Below are positions 37,549 to 47,021 of a DNA stretch of 54,138 bases, in pieces. Position 1 is the first letter of the stretch; every line of letters begins with the position of its first letter. Origin of the DNA: an uncultured Pelagibacteraceae bacterium (GTDB lineage Bacteria > Pseudomonadota > Alphaproteobacteria > Pelagibacterales > Pelagibacteraceae). Position numbers and translations under genes: made by a program. The stretch is taken from positions 1-54,138 of the forward strand of contig CACIVL010000002.1 in assembly GCA_902590125.1 (NCBI GenBank), in the 5' to 3' direction. The notes beneath the pieces were generated by a model. That model searched no databases, had not been told where the DNA came from, and saw only the letters and a program-made list of their open reading frames with translations.

Positions 37549-37660
37549 ATTATTACACCCAGCAGTAATCGCACTAGTGGGCGAACCCTCGCTGACTAGT
37601 GTCGATCTCTTTGTTTCCAAAGACACCGCAAATTTAACGTTTTTGCGGAAACGCGCTCAA
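37549..37660 (-). ncRNA. Candidate structured RNA / ffh 5' leader with three hairpins
   Basis: GC-rich patch in an AT-rich genome: CACTAGT/ACTAGTG stem (37572-37601) with inner GCGA/TCGC; TCTTTG-GAAA-CAAAGA on - (37608-37623); CCGCAAA/TTTGCGG (37626-37648). No family match was made. Confidence 0.5.
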
Positions 37661-37662
37661 AC

Positions 37663-37668
37663 TATAAT
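37663..37668 (+). promoter_or_regulatory. Putative -10 (TATAAT) for dapF-ftsY, about 43 nt before the ATG
   Basis: Exact TATAAT in the ffh/dapF divergent intergenic region; weak -35. Confidence 0.4.
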
Positions 37669-37710
37669 AGAGGTTCAAAAAGTCAATAAATAAGTTAAAG
37701 ATCTATATAT

Positions 37711-38526
37711 ATGGATATCAAGGCTTTTAAAATGGACGGTTTAGGTAATGATTTTATCATCATCGACAGACGAGAAAATTCAATTAACTTGACGAAGGAA
37801 AAAATTATTGAATTAGGAAATAGATCTAATATTGGATTTGATCAAATAATCTTTATCGATAAAGAAAATGAAAATTCTTTTCCTATAAAAATTTTTAACT
37901 CTGATGGAGGTGAAGTAAGCGCATGTGGAAATGGTTCTAGATGTGTAGCTTATCTTTTAGGTAAAAATTTAAATACTAAAGAAATAAAATTAAAAACTAA
38001 CAATAGAATACTAAACGCAAAAATAATTGGAAATTTACAAGTAGAACTTGAAATGGGAAAACCTTTATTTAGTTTTGAGGATATTCCGTTATCGAAAACA
38101 ATAAATCCTGCTGATATAACTTTAGATATAAATAATAAAACATTTGCTGGTGGATTTTGTGTTAATATAGGGAATCCACACATTATTTTTTTCGTTAAAA
38201 ATTGTTTTGAGTTTGATTTAAAGACAATAGGTCCTAAAATTGAAAACCACAATCTATTTCCCGAAAAAACAAATGTAACATTTGCTGAAGTTGTAAATGA
38301 AAATAATATAACAGTTAATGTTTGGGAAAGAGGAACTGGACTTACTAAAGCTTGCGGGACAGCAGCATGTGCATCAGCTATTGCGGCTTTTAAGAAGAAT
38401 TTATCTAATAATAAAGTCAACATTAAATTTAGTGAAGGTGTCTTGAATATAGAAATAGATAAAAACGATAATATTTTTATGACTGGCCCAGTTTCAGAAA
38501 TAAAAAAAATTAATTTAAAATTATAA
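37711..38526 (+). CDS. dapF: Diaminopimelate epimerase
   Basis: FKMDGLGNDFIIID, NSDGGEVSACGNGSRCVA, ERGTGLTKACGTAACASA. Confidence 0.97.
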   Translation: MDIKAFKMDGLGNDFIIIDRRENSINLTKEKIIELGNRSNIGFDQIIFIDKENENSFPIKIFNSDGGEVSACGNGSRCVAYLLGKNLNTKEIKLKTNNRILNAKIIGNLQVELEMGKPLFSFEDIPLSKTINPADITLDINNKTFAGGFCVNIGNPHIIFFVKNCFEFDLKTIGPKIENHNLFPEKTNVTFAEVVNENNITVNVWERGTGLTKACGTAACASAIAAFKKNLSNNKVNIKFSEGVLNIEIDKNDNIFMTGPVSEIKKINLKL

Positions 38527-38527
38527 A

Positions 38528-39445
38528 ATGGGTATTTTTGAAAAATTTAAATTAGGTTTTAAAAAAAGTGCAACTACTTTTACGTCTGGTTTAAAAGATA
38601 TTATTACTAAGAAAGAGATTGACGATAAAACTTTAAGTAGGGTTGAAGATTATTTAATTTATTCAGATGTTGGGGTGGAAGCTTCAGCAGATATTAAAGA
38701 AATTATTGCACAAGAAAAAATTGATCCAAAAAAAAATATTATGGAAGAAGTAAATATCATTTTAAAAAATTATATAATTTCTTTAATGAAACCCTTAGAA
38801 AATAAAAATTTTTTCAATAATAAAGAAAAATTAAATACAATTCTTATTTCTGGAGTTAATGGTGTTGGAAAAACAACTACTATTGGAAAAATGGGTAAAA
38901 TTTTAAAATCTAATGGAAAAAAAGTTATGTTTTCTGCTTCCGATACATTTAGAGCTGCAGCAATTGAACAATTGGAAAACTGGGCAAATAAAATAGATGT
39001 GCCAATTGTTAAATCTGCACAAGGTTCTGATCCTGCTTCAGTCGCATATAAAGCTGTAGAGCAGGCAATTCAAAATAATTTTAATTATGTATTAATTGAT
39101 ACAGCTGGTCGATTACAAAATAAAAAAAATTTAATGGAGGAATATAGAAAAATTGCGAATGTAACCAAAAAAATAGATCAAAATGCACCCCACGAAGTTA
39201 TTTTAATTTTAGACGCAACTTCTGGTCAAAATGTTATTAACCAAGTAGAAGAATTTAATAAAATTATTCCTATTACTGGGCTAATTATGACCAAACTAGA
39301 TGGTACTGCAAAAGGAGGAATTTTGATTGCTTTAGCTAAAAAATATAAACTTCCAATTATTGCTGTTGGTTTAGGAGAAAAAGAAGACGACTTACAAATC
39401 TTCAGTGCAGAAAAATTTGCTGATGCTTTTATTCAAACTAATTGA
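38528..39445 (+). CDS. ftsY: SRP receptor FtsY
   Basis: GVNGVGKTTTIGKMGKILKSNGKKVMFSASDTFRAAAIEQLENW, DTAGRLQNKKNLMEEYRKI, TKLDGTAKGGI. Confidence 0.97.
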   Translation: MGIFEKFKLGFKKSATTFTSGLKDIITKKEIDDKTLSRVEDYLIYSDVGVEASADIKEIIAQEKIDPKKNIMEEVNIILKNYIISLMKPLENKNFFNNKEKLNTILISGVNGVGKTTTIGKMGKILKSNGKKVMFSASDTFRAAAIEQLENWANKIDVPIVKSAQGSDPASVAYKAVEQAIQNNFNYVLIDTAGRLQNKKNLMEEYRKIANVTKKIDQNAPHEVILILDATSGQNVINQVEEFNKIIPITGLIMTKLDGTAKGGILIALAKKYKLPIIAVGLGEKEDDLQIFSAEKFADAFIQTN

Positions 39446-40004
39446 TTAAATTTTGAGATATTAATGGCTTATAATAATTGCATTTATAAGTATCATTCAT
39501 TGTTAAATAACCACAATTTTTTGTAACTGATGAAATTATAAAATCTAATTTACCCTTAGTTGGATATTGGTATAATTGATTTGTTGATATATCAAATTTG
39601 AAATTTTGATTAATATTTTTAATTGCACTGACCATAATTAAAGTTTTATTATCCTTTAATAAATAATAAGCAAAGTCCTCTGGAAAAACCGGAAAATCAT
39701 AGTTAGATAGATAAAATTTTACATGTTTTGGAAACCAGTCATAGGTTATTAATGGTTTGGTTTTTTTTGTTTTTTTATCATAAATGTATAAATCTTGTGG
39801 ATAATCAGTAATATAATTAAAATCTTCACCTTTGGCTAAAACAGCTTTTTCTCTTGTTTTAAAAAAAAGAATAAAATCTTTGTTATGAGAGTCCATTTTT
39901 CCTATGTAAAAAATATTATCTACATTTCCTAAATTATTCTCAGCATTAGAACCTTGAACAAATGACAATACAAAAATAATTATGCTTAATAATTTAAACT
40001 TCAT
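39438..40004 (-). CDS. Hypothetical secreted/periplasmic protein
   Basis: 188-aa ORF with signal peptide MKFKLLSIIIFVLSFVQGSNAEN; no recognised domain. Confidence 0.75.
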   Translation of the reverse strand: MKFKLLSIIIFVLSFVQGSNAENNLGNVDNIFYIGKMDSHNKDFILFFKTREKAVLAKGEDFNYITDYPQDLYIYDKKTKKTKPLITYDWFPKHVKFYLSNYDFPVFPEDFAYYLLKDNKTLIMVSAIKNINQNFKFDISTNQLYQYPTKGKLDFIISSVTKNCGYLTMNDTYKCNYYKPLISQNLIN

Positions 40005-40056
40005 TTAAGATAAAAAATAAAATTTAATTATGTAGGTGTTTTGTTTAAATTGTGAC

Positions 40057-40869
40057 TTAATTTAAGCTATCAATAAATTTTTTAAGTTCATTTAAAAGTT
40101 TTTCATTGTATTCCATCATATGATCGTCATATTCTGAAAAATAAGAATATTTGGGGTCGTTAGCTAAATTATATAATTCTTTTCCCATCCAAAATGGAAC
40201 TAATGTATCAACTTCTCCGTGCATAATTAAAATTGGAGATTTTATGTTTTTAATCTTTTTGTCACTTTCATATTTATCTTTAAGTAAAAAACTTACTGGA
40301 AAAAAAGGATACTTGGTTTTACCAACGCTCACCATTGAAGTAAAAGGAGTTTCCAAAATTACACCTGCAAAATTTTTATTTTGAGCAATTTCTGTTGCAA
40401 CTCCAGTGCCAAGAGATTCACCATAAATAATAATATTTTCTTCATCTATTCCTTTATTTTTTAACCATCTAATGGCACTTTTTGCATCTTCATAAAGACC
40501 CTTTTCTGTCGGTTTACCTTTATTTCCACTGAAACCTCTCCAAGCAATAATAAGAAAATTAACATTCATATTTTTTAAATGATTAATTTTGTATATTCTG
40601 TTTTCTAAAGTTCCAGCATTTCCATGTAAAAATAAAATTGTTTTGTAATTTTTAGAATCTTTAGCATAATACCACGATAAAAGTTCAATATCATCTTTAG
40701 TTTTGATTTTAACCTTTTCTATTGAAAAATTTAATTTCTCTCCAGAATAGTTATTTACCGAAGGATAATATAGCAAGTTTCTTTGAAAAAAATATAAAGT
40801 AAATGTAATCGCTAAATATACTGTTAAAATCAATAATAAAATATTTGTCAAAGACATTTTTTTATTCAT
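40057..40869 (-). CDS. Membrane-anchored alpha/beta hydrolase (Bem46/ABHD-like)
   Basis: N-terminal TM then RNLLYYPS; FLHGNAGTLENR, GESLGTGVATEIAQ, MHGEVDTLVPFWMGKELY. Confidence 0.85.
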   Translation of the reverse strand: MNKKMSLTNILLLILTVYLAITFTLYFFQRNLLYYPSVNNYSGEKLNFSIEKVKIKTKDDIELLSWYYAKDSKNYKTILFLHGNAGTLENRIYKINHLKNMNVNFLIIAWRGFSGNKGKPTEKGLYEDAKSAIRWLKNKGIDEENIIIYGESLGTGVATEIAQNKNFAGVILETPFTSMVSVGKTKYPFFPVSFLLKDKYESDKKIKNIKSPILIMHGEVDTLVPFWMGKELYNLANDPKYSYFSEYDDHMMEYNEKLLNELKKFIDSLN

Positions 40870-42085
40870 TCGCTAAATTTTTATTTTTTAAAACAAAGTA
40901 TAAATAAGAAAAAAAACAAATTAATAAATAAACAAAAAAAGATATTTGAAAACTTTGAATTTCTCCTTTCCCAAGAAATTTGGAGAAGTCAATTATTAAA
41001 CCAATACCCCACTGCATTATAAAAGTGCCTACAAAAATAAGTAAATTAAATGATGTAAGTGATTTTCCAGCCAAACTAGTTGGAAAAGATAATGCCACAG
41101 CGGGTTGAGCAAGTGTCAATACAATTGAAGTAAGTAAGTAAATTGTAAAATGTATTGCGCCTGCACTTTCACCTGAAATAATTATAAAAAGTAAGGATAA
41201 ATAACTTATTGGTAGTCCAAACTTCATTAATCGCATTGACTCAATACCAAGTTTTGTAATTTTAGGTAAAATGTAACCAAAAACAAAAAAAGCTACTAAC
41301 ATTGTTGCATTTATCCAAAAAAGTCCTGCTGCACTCTCCAAAGGAGAATAACCAGCAACTCTTACCATCCAAGGTCCAGCCCATAAAGTTTGTATTGCAA
41401 CCATTCCGCCATAATTAAATAGACCAAGAGGAATTGTGCTTCTAAAAAATTTATTTTTCCAAACTACTGATAAAGATTCTGAACTCTTTTCATGATTAAT
41501 ATCTTCAGTTTTCCATGAAGGAATAAAAAGTAATGTTAAAATTATAATAAGAAATATTAAAATAGCTATTAAACCAAATATCCATCTCCATCCAATAAGT
41601 GGTAATAAAAGTTGTACAGGTAATGTTGAAAAAACAAAACCCATTGAAAGCACCATTAACATCCATGCATTGGCTCTTTGCTGATATTCATCTGCAAACC
41701 AAATTCTGTAACCAGTTAAAGGTCCCATTAAGCATGCGCTGACGCCAACTCCAATAAAAATTCTTGATATAAGCAAACCGGTAAAACTTTGAGCTAAAGC
41801 AAAAGCTCCTGTGCCAATTATTGCAATTAATAAAAATGATGAAATAATTTTTTTAGGACCATGCCTATCAAGTAAATATCCTAGTGGTATTTGCATAGAT
41901 GCAAATCCTAAAAAATAACCGCCTGCTAATAATCCTAAGTCTCCAGCAGTTAAATTAAATTCTGAAGTTAATAAAGGAGATAAAGTTGCTGTAATTGCTC
42001 TTAAAAGTGCAGATATAAAATAACCACAAGCAAAAACAAAAAAAATTAAAACCGCTTTTTTAATCGGTAGAATATTTTTTTCCAT
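40862..42085 (-). CDS. Major facilitator superfamily transporter
   Basis: About 12 TM segments; GYLLDRHGPKKI loop motif. Confidence 0.88.
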   Translation of the reverse strand: MEKNILPIKKAVLIFFVFACGYFISALLRAITATLSPLLTSEFNLTAGDLGLLAGGYFLGFASMQIPLGYLLDRHGPKKIISSFLLIAIIGTGAFALAQSFTGLLISRIFIGVGVSACLMGPLTGYRIWFADEYQQRANAWMLMVLSMGFVFSTLPVQLLLPLIGWRWIFGLIAILIFLIIILTLLFIPSWKTEDINHEKSSESLSVVWKNKFFRSTIPLGLFNYGGMVAIQTLWAGPWMVRVAGYSPLESAAGLFWINATMLVAFFVFGYILPKITKLGIESMRLMKFGLPISYLSLLFIIISGESAGAIHFTIYLLTSIVLTLAQPAVALSFPTSLAGKSLTSFNLLIFVGTFIMQWGIGLIIDFSKFLGKGEIQSFQISFFVYLLICFFSYLYFVLKNKNLANE

Positions 42086-42094
42086 TTAATTATT

Positions 42095-44746
42095 TTAAAA
42101 ATTTAAAGAAATATCACGATGTATGGAATTACATTTCGCAACAAATTTAGCTTGTTCTTTTGTTAAACGAGATTGAAGTCTTAAACCTATATTATTTTTT
42201 ATAACTGAATTATATTTTTCAAGTTCTGGCATTAAGTTTACTGCTGCATCTCTTCTCCATTTTATCTCTTGATCAAACAAAATAAAAACTTCTGAGCTTG
42301 CATCTGAAATTTTGTTAACTTCTATTTCTTCACTATCAAGTGAAGAATATAAATCATCTAATCTATTTGCAAACTCTTCTGTTCCTGAAATCTCACCAAG
42401 TTTTTCGAACAGACTATCTATAATTAAAATTGAATTTTCATAATTATCATTGATAATTTTTGACTTTAAATTATTAATATCTGGAGAAAGTTCATTTAAT
42501 TTTTCATGATCTTTTATGAACATAGCTATTTGATCTAAGTTATCATAGGCCTCATCAACATTTTTTTTATATCTTTTTGTTTGAGTATTTTTGGCTTTAT
42601 GAATAATTTTAAATTCTTTATTTCTAGAAGCCCAGTTTTCGGGTATTTGTTTAGTTATTTCATCAATTTCTAATTTATAATCTTCTATTTTCAACTCAAT
42701 TTTATTTTTTGCAGCTACTTTATCTTTATCTAAATTTCTAATTTCGGATTCTAATTTTGAAATTCTATTTTCTATTTTTCTAATTTTTTTCTCTTTCTTT
42801 CTTGAACTAAAGTGAAGATCTCTATAATCTTTGGCAAATAAATTATATTCTTCTTCCGTTTTTTGAAGTTTTTTAACTAAAGCAAAAGTTCCCAGTGCAT
42901 TTTCAAAATGTTCCTCAAAAATATCTAGTTTATCATCAGGAAGGTTTGAAGGAACCAGTTGTTGAAAACCTGTAATTGCAGTTCTGATTTTTTGTTCTTC
43001 ATTATTGTAAATGTCAAACTTATATTCTTGTAAACAAACTTGAAGTTTAGGATTCATCGGAGGCGGAGCTACATGAGAAGTTAAATACGTTCTTGCAGGT
43101 AGATAATTTACTAAACTTGGATAAAAACCTACAATTCCAAGTCCTATTAATTGCAATATTATAAAAGGAACAACACCTTTCCAAATATTTAAAGTCGTAA
43201 CAAACTTCGGAGCAACACCTTTTAAATAAAACAGTGCAAATCCAAATGGAGGAGTTAGAAAAGAAGTTTGCAAATTAACACCGATCATTACACCCAGCCA
43301 GATTGCGCTTACATTGGCTCCAGTTTCAGCTAACAATATTGGTGCAATGATGGGAACAACAACAACTGCAATTTCTATAAAATCAAGGAAAAAACCCAAT
43401 AAAAATATTACTGCCATAACAACAATAAACTGAGTCCAGAATCCTCCGGGTAAATCTTGCAAAAAATCTCTTACTAGTTCTTCACCTCCAAAAGCCCTAA
43501 AACCTGAAGTTAACATCGCTGCTCCCAGAAGAATTATAAATACCATCGATGTTGTTACACAAGTTTCTGTAACTACTTCTTTTAAAACATTATCAATTTT
43601 GTAAGATCTCCAAAAACTCCAAGCAATACCAATTATAAATATTATAGTAAAAAAACCTGTTACAAAAATTGCAGTTAGGTCTCTAGTTTCTAAAGCTTTA
43701 ATGTTTAAGTTATAATTTTTTGAAAGTATGAAAATAGGAATTAAAGATATAACTGTTATTATCAATGGATAAAAAGCATCTTTTTTACCTTGATGAAGAC
43801 GATAACCTGCCATTATAGTAGCTCCTATGGCTCCTATAGAACCAGCTTGATTTACAGTTGCTATTCCCATTAATATAGATCCAAGAACTGCAAAGATTAA
43901 AGCGAGTGGGGGAATTATTACCATAATAACTTTTATCCAAAATTTAAAATCAAATTGACCTATAAATGGAACAGGTGGAGCTGCCTTTGGATTTAGTCTT
44001 GCATATACAAATACATACAACATGTACAAACCAACTAATACTAATCCCGGTAGCAATGCTCCAAGAAACATATCTCCAGCACTTGTAGATCCCACTCTAA
44101 ACTCACCGGGCATATTAAACTCTCCAGTAATTAATTTATAATCTGCTTGCCTAATTGTATTAGCAACATCAGAAGCGCTGGCTAATTGATCGGCTATAAT
44201 AATTAGAACAATTGATGGAGGTATTATTTGACCAAGTGTTCCAGATGAACAGACAATTCCACTCGCAAGACTTCTGTCATATTTATTATTCAACATAGTA
44301 GGCAGCGAAATTAGACCCATTGCAATTACTGTTGCTCCAACTATACCTGTTGTTGCTGCAAGCAGTGCTCCAACAAAAATTACTGAAATTCCAAGTCCTC
44401 CAGGAATAGGGCCAAATAACTGTCCCATAGTAACTAAAAGATCTTCTGCAATTTTAGATTTTTGCAACATTATTCCCATAAAAATAAACAAAGGTATTGC
44501 AATTAAAGTATCAGTTTCTACATCCCAATAATTGCTCCTGAAATTTGTAATACCTGCTGTTAACCATTCTATTGGTCCATCAGTTGCAAAATAAGCACTC
44601 ACATTTCCTTCAAAGAGATAACCAAAAAAAGCTGCAAGACCTATCGCAATAATAGCTGAACCTGGTAATGCAAAAGCAACCGGGAAACCTGATGCCAATG
44701 CTGCTATCATTATTAATACAAGCAAAGATAAAAATAAATGTTCCAT
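42095..44746 (-). CDS. dctM: TRAP transporter large permease (DctM family) with long coiled-coil C-terminal extension
   Basis: FPVAFALPGSAIIAIGL, PLFIFMGIMLQKSKIAEDLL, GAMLTSGFRAFGGEELV; after about aa 600 a K/E-rich helical region. Confidence 0.9.
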   Translation of the reverse strand: MEHLFLSLLVLIMIAALASGFPVAFALPGSAIIAIGLAAFFGYLFEGNVSAYFATDGPIEWLTAGITNFRSNYWDVETDTLIAIPLFIFMGIMLQKSKIAEDLLVTMGQLFGPIPGGLGISVIFVGALLAATTGIVGATVIAMGLISLPTMLNNKYDRSLASGIVCSSGTLGQIIPPSIVLIIIADQLASASDVANTIRQADYKLITGEFNMPGEFRVGSTSAGDMFLGALLPGLVLVGLYMLYVFVYARLNPKAAPPVPFIGQFDFKFWIKVIMVIIPPLALIFAVLGSILMGIATVNQAGSIGAIGATIMAGYRLHQGKKDAFYPLIITVISLIPIFILSKNYNLNIKALETRDLTAIFVTGFFTIIFIIGIAWSFWRSYKIDNVLKEVVTETCVTTSMVFIILLGAAMLTSGFRAFGGEELVRDFLQDLPGGFWTQFIVVMAVIFLLGFFLDFIEIAVVVVPIIAPILLAETGANVSAIWLGVMIGVNLQTSFLTPPFGFALFYLKGVAPKFVTTLNIWKGVVPFIILQLIGLGIVGFYPSLVNYLPARTYLTSHVAPPPMNPKLQVCLQEYKFDIYNNEEQKIRTAITGFQQLVPSNLPDDKLDIFEEHFENALGTFALVKKLQKTEEEYNLFAKDYRDLHFSSRKKEKKIRKIENRISKLESEIRNLDKDKVAAKNKIELKIEDYKLEIDEITKQIPENWASRNKEFKIIHKAKNTQTKRYKKNVDEAYDNLDQIAMFIKDHEKLNELSPDINNLKSKIINDNYENSILIIDSLFEKLGEISGTEEFANRLDDLYSSLDSEEIEVNKISDASSEVFILFDQEIKWRRDAAVNLMPELEKYNSVIKNNIGLRLQSRLTKEQAKFVAKCNSIHRDISLNF

Positions 44747-44749
44747 AAT

Positions 44750-45733
44750 TTAATTTTTCAAAAGTTTATGACTGCTACTCATAAAATAACTAGTAAATTG
44801 AATTAGCATACTTACTGCAAATACAGCTAGATATATTGCCATTAAATAAAGCAAATATAATCCATTGGAGCCTTGCTGTGTAATTTCAAAAGCAGTAACG
44901 GGACCATTAATAATACTCGCTTTACCACTCATTCCCAAAAATATAACAATGAGACAAAGCGGAATTCCTAATACCAACGACCCTATAGAGTTTGTCCAAG
45001 CTTTTTTTCGTTCAGTAAACCCAGTGTATAAAACATCAACTCTTACATGACCTTCGTGCATTAAAGCATATGCACTAGCGAAAAGATAAAGGGCTGAATA
45101 CCAAAAACGAACTAAATCTCCTTGAAAAGCTTGTTCATACTCAAATATAAATCTGGATAAAACAATTGTAAATTCACTACCAACAACTAAAATTGCTAAC
45201 CAAATAAAACCTACAGATCTTGTAAAATATCCAATGATAAATGAAATTAATATTAAAGGAAAATGAACATAAGTAATTCTAAAATTTGGAATAACTAATT
45301 TTACTCTCAAATATTCACCTAAGATTGGACCAGTTAATTTTTCAACAACCATAAATGAAACTATTGCATCTGCAATTCCAACGATCAAAACTGCCCAAAA
45401 AGAAGACCGAATAATATAAGCTGTAAATTTAGTAAGAATTTCTGCATCAGATTCTAAAGTTTGGTTAATAGATTTAAATACATAAAAAATTACTAATAAT
45501 ATTGAAATAAAATAAAAAAATAATTGTATAAAAGAAAAAATTAGTTCTGACCCTTCTAAAGATTTACTTATTTTTTTAAATCCAAATAAACCATATTGTG
45601 AAAATAACTGTTTAATTCCAGGCCAATCAAACCAAATTGTTAAAACATTATTGATTAAAAAAACAAGAGTAATAGCCAATATCGAATAACTAAATATCCT
45701 AATCAATGTTGGTAAATTATTTTTTCTAACCAT
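44750..45733 (-). CDS. dctQ: TRAP transporter small permease (DctQ family), oversized
   Basis: Core VGSEFTIVLSRFIFEYEQAFQGDLVRFWYSALYLFASAYALMHEGHVRVDVLY; between dctM and dctP; extra N-terminal TM region. Confidence 0.87.
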   Translation of the reverse strand: MVRKNNLPTLIRIFSYSILAITLVFLINNVLTIWFDWPGIKQLFSQYGLFGFKKISKSLEGSELIFSFIQLFFYFISILLVIFYVFKSINQTLESDAEILTKFTAYIIRSSFWAVLIVGIADAIVSFMVVEKLTGPILGEYLRVKLVIPNFRITYVHFPLILISFIIGYFTRSVGFIWLAILVVGSEFTIVLSRFIFEYEQAFQGDLVRFWYSALYLFASAYALMHEGHVRVDVLYTGFTERKKAWTNSIGSLVLGIPLCLIVIFLGMSGKASIINGPVTAFEITQQGSNGLYLLYLMAIYLAVFAVSMLIQFTSYFMSSSHKLLKN

Positions 45734-45766
45734 AAAATAAAAAACTCTATTTAATAAAACTTCCTC

Positions 45767-45796
45767 AAAAAAAAGGGCCCTTAATAAAGGGCCCTT
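45767..45796 (-). terminator. Rho-independent terminator downstream of dctP
   Basis: - strand AAGGGCCC-TTTATTAA-GGGCCCTT followed by eight T; 33 nt after the dctP stop. Confidence 0.9.
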
Positions 45797-45828
45797 ATAT
45801 CAAATTTTAATATAACCTTTAAGTATTA

Positions 45829-46959
45829 TTAAATACCTAAAGCTCTATTTCTTTGTTGAATATATGGTGAGTCAGACAAGTTAGTCCAAGCACCAATTTC
45901 TTTACGCGCTTTAACAAAAGCTTTATGCGTTCTAGCAGCAAGATCACTATGTTGCTGAACTTCATCATAAACCTCAGCAGCACCTTTAGCAAAAGCGTCA
46001 TAAACTTTATCATTAAATTTCTCAAGTTTAACACCATGATCATTTACTAGACGAGATAATGCAGCACCATTTTTAGCATTATACTCAGCCATTGTAATTT
46101 CATCTGCCCAAGCACACGCAGTTTTAATTGTCATTTGATCTGATTTTGTTAAGCTTGTAAACCATGACTTGTTAACACCACATGCTAACATCGAACCAGG
46201 TTCATGCATACCAGGGTAGTAATAGTATTTAGCAGCCTCATGGAACTTCATAGCTTCATCATTCCAAGGACCTACCCATTCAGTTGCATCAATTGCTCCT
46301 GAAACAAGGTTTTCATAAATTTGTCCACCAGGAAGTGAAATTGGAGAACCTCCAAGTTTTCCAAGAACTTGTCCTCCTAATCCTGGCATACGCATTTTTA
46401 AACCTTTAAAGTCATTAGCTGATCTAATTTTTTTATTAAACCAACCACCCATTTGAACTCCTGTGTTACCAGCAATAAAACTTTGAGTTCCATAATCATC
46501 ACATAGTTCATCCCAAAGCTCTTGTCCTCCACCGTGGTGAATCCAAGCGTTTATTTCAGAGTAAGTAAAACCAAATGGACATGCTGTAAAGTATCCAAAA
46601 GCTGGGTGTTTTTTAACCCAGTAATAGTCTGCAGCATGATACATTTGTGAGTTACCTGATGCAACTTCATCAAATGAGTCAAATGCTTTTACTCTTTCTC
46701 CAGATGCGTAATAAGTAACTTGTATACGTCCATCACTCATATCACTTAGTCTTTTTGCAAATCTTTGAGCACCTGTACCTAGGCCTGGAAAATCTCTTGG
46801 CCAAGTAGCTACCATTGCAGCTTCTACTCTTTCAGCAGCAACAGCCGGAGCGGCTAAAGACGATGCAGCTACGGCAGCAACACCAGTTGCAGCTGCAACT
46901 TTCATAAACTTACGTCTGGAAGGAGCTTTTCCTTTTAACATTTTAGTTGTTTTTGACAT
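45829..46959 (-). CDS. dctP: TRAP transporter solute-binding protein, Tat-type signal, TakP-like
   Basis: Twin-arginine SRRKFMKVAAATGVAAVAASSLAAPAVAA; SGAIDATEWVGPWNDEAMKFHEAAKYYYYPGMHEPG. Confidence 0.92.
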   Translation of the reverse strand: MSKTTKMLKGKAPSRRKFMKVAAATGVAAVAASSLAAPAVAAERVEAAMVATWPRDFPGLGTGAQRFAKRLSDMSDGRIQVTYYASGERVKAFDSFDEVASGNSQMYHAADYYWVKKHPAFGYFTACPFGFTYSEINAWIHHGGGQELWDELCDDYGTQSFIAGNTGVQMGGWFNKKIRSANDFKGLKMRMPGLGGQVLGKLGGSPISLPGGQIYENLVSGAIDATEWVGPWNDEAMKFHEAAKYYYYPGMHEPGSMLACGVNKSWFTSLTKSDQMTIKTACAWADEITMAEYNAKNGAALSRLVNDHGVKLEKFNDKVYDAFAKGAAEVYDEVQQHSDLAARTHKAFVKARKEIGAWTNLSDSPYIQQRNRALGI

Positions 46960-47021
46960 TTTTTGTCCCCTCTTTGTTAATTAACTTGAGTTATTAAAAC
47001 ATAAAAAATAAAGAGAGTCAT

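Noticed and set aside
37168-37599. 143-aa + strand ORF across ffh and its leader
   Set aside because: Antisense to ffh; no independent coding evidence.
37549-37660. Canonical 4.5S SRP RNA or tRNA in the ffh leader
   Set aside because: No GGUCCGGAAGGAAGCAGCC core and no cloverleaf; kept only as an unnamed structured-RNA candidate.
37950-38423. 157-aa - strand ORF inside dapF
   Set aside because: Antisense to dapF, which has clear family motifs.
45837-46043. 68-aa - strand ORF overlapping dctP in another frame
   Set aside because: dctP frame is well supported; alternate frame is hydrophobic low complexity.
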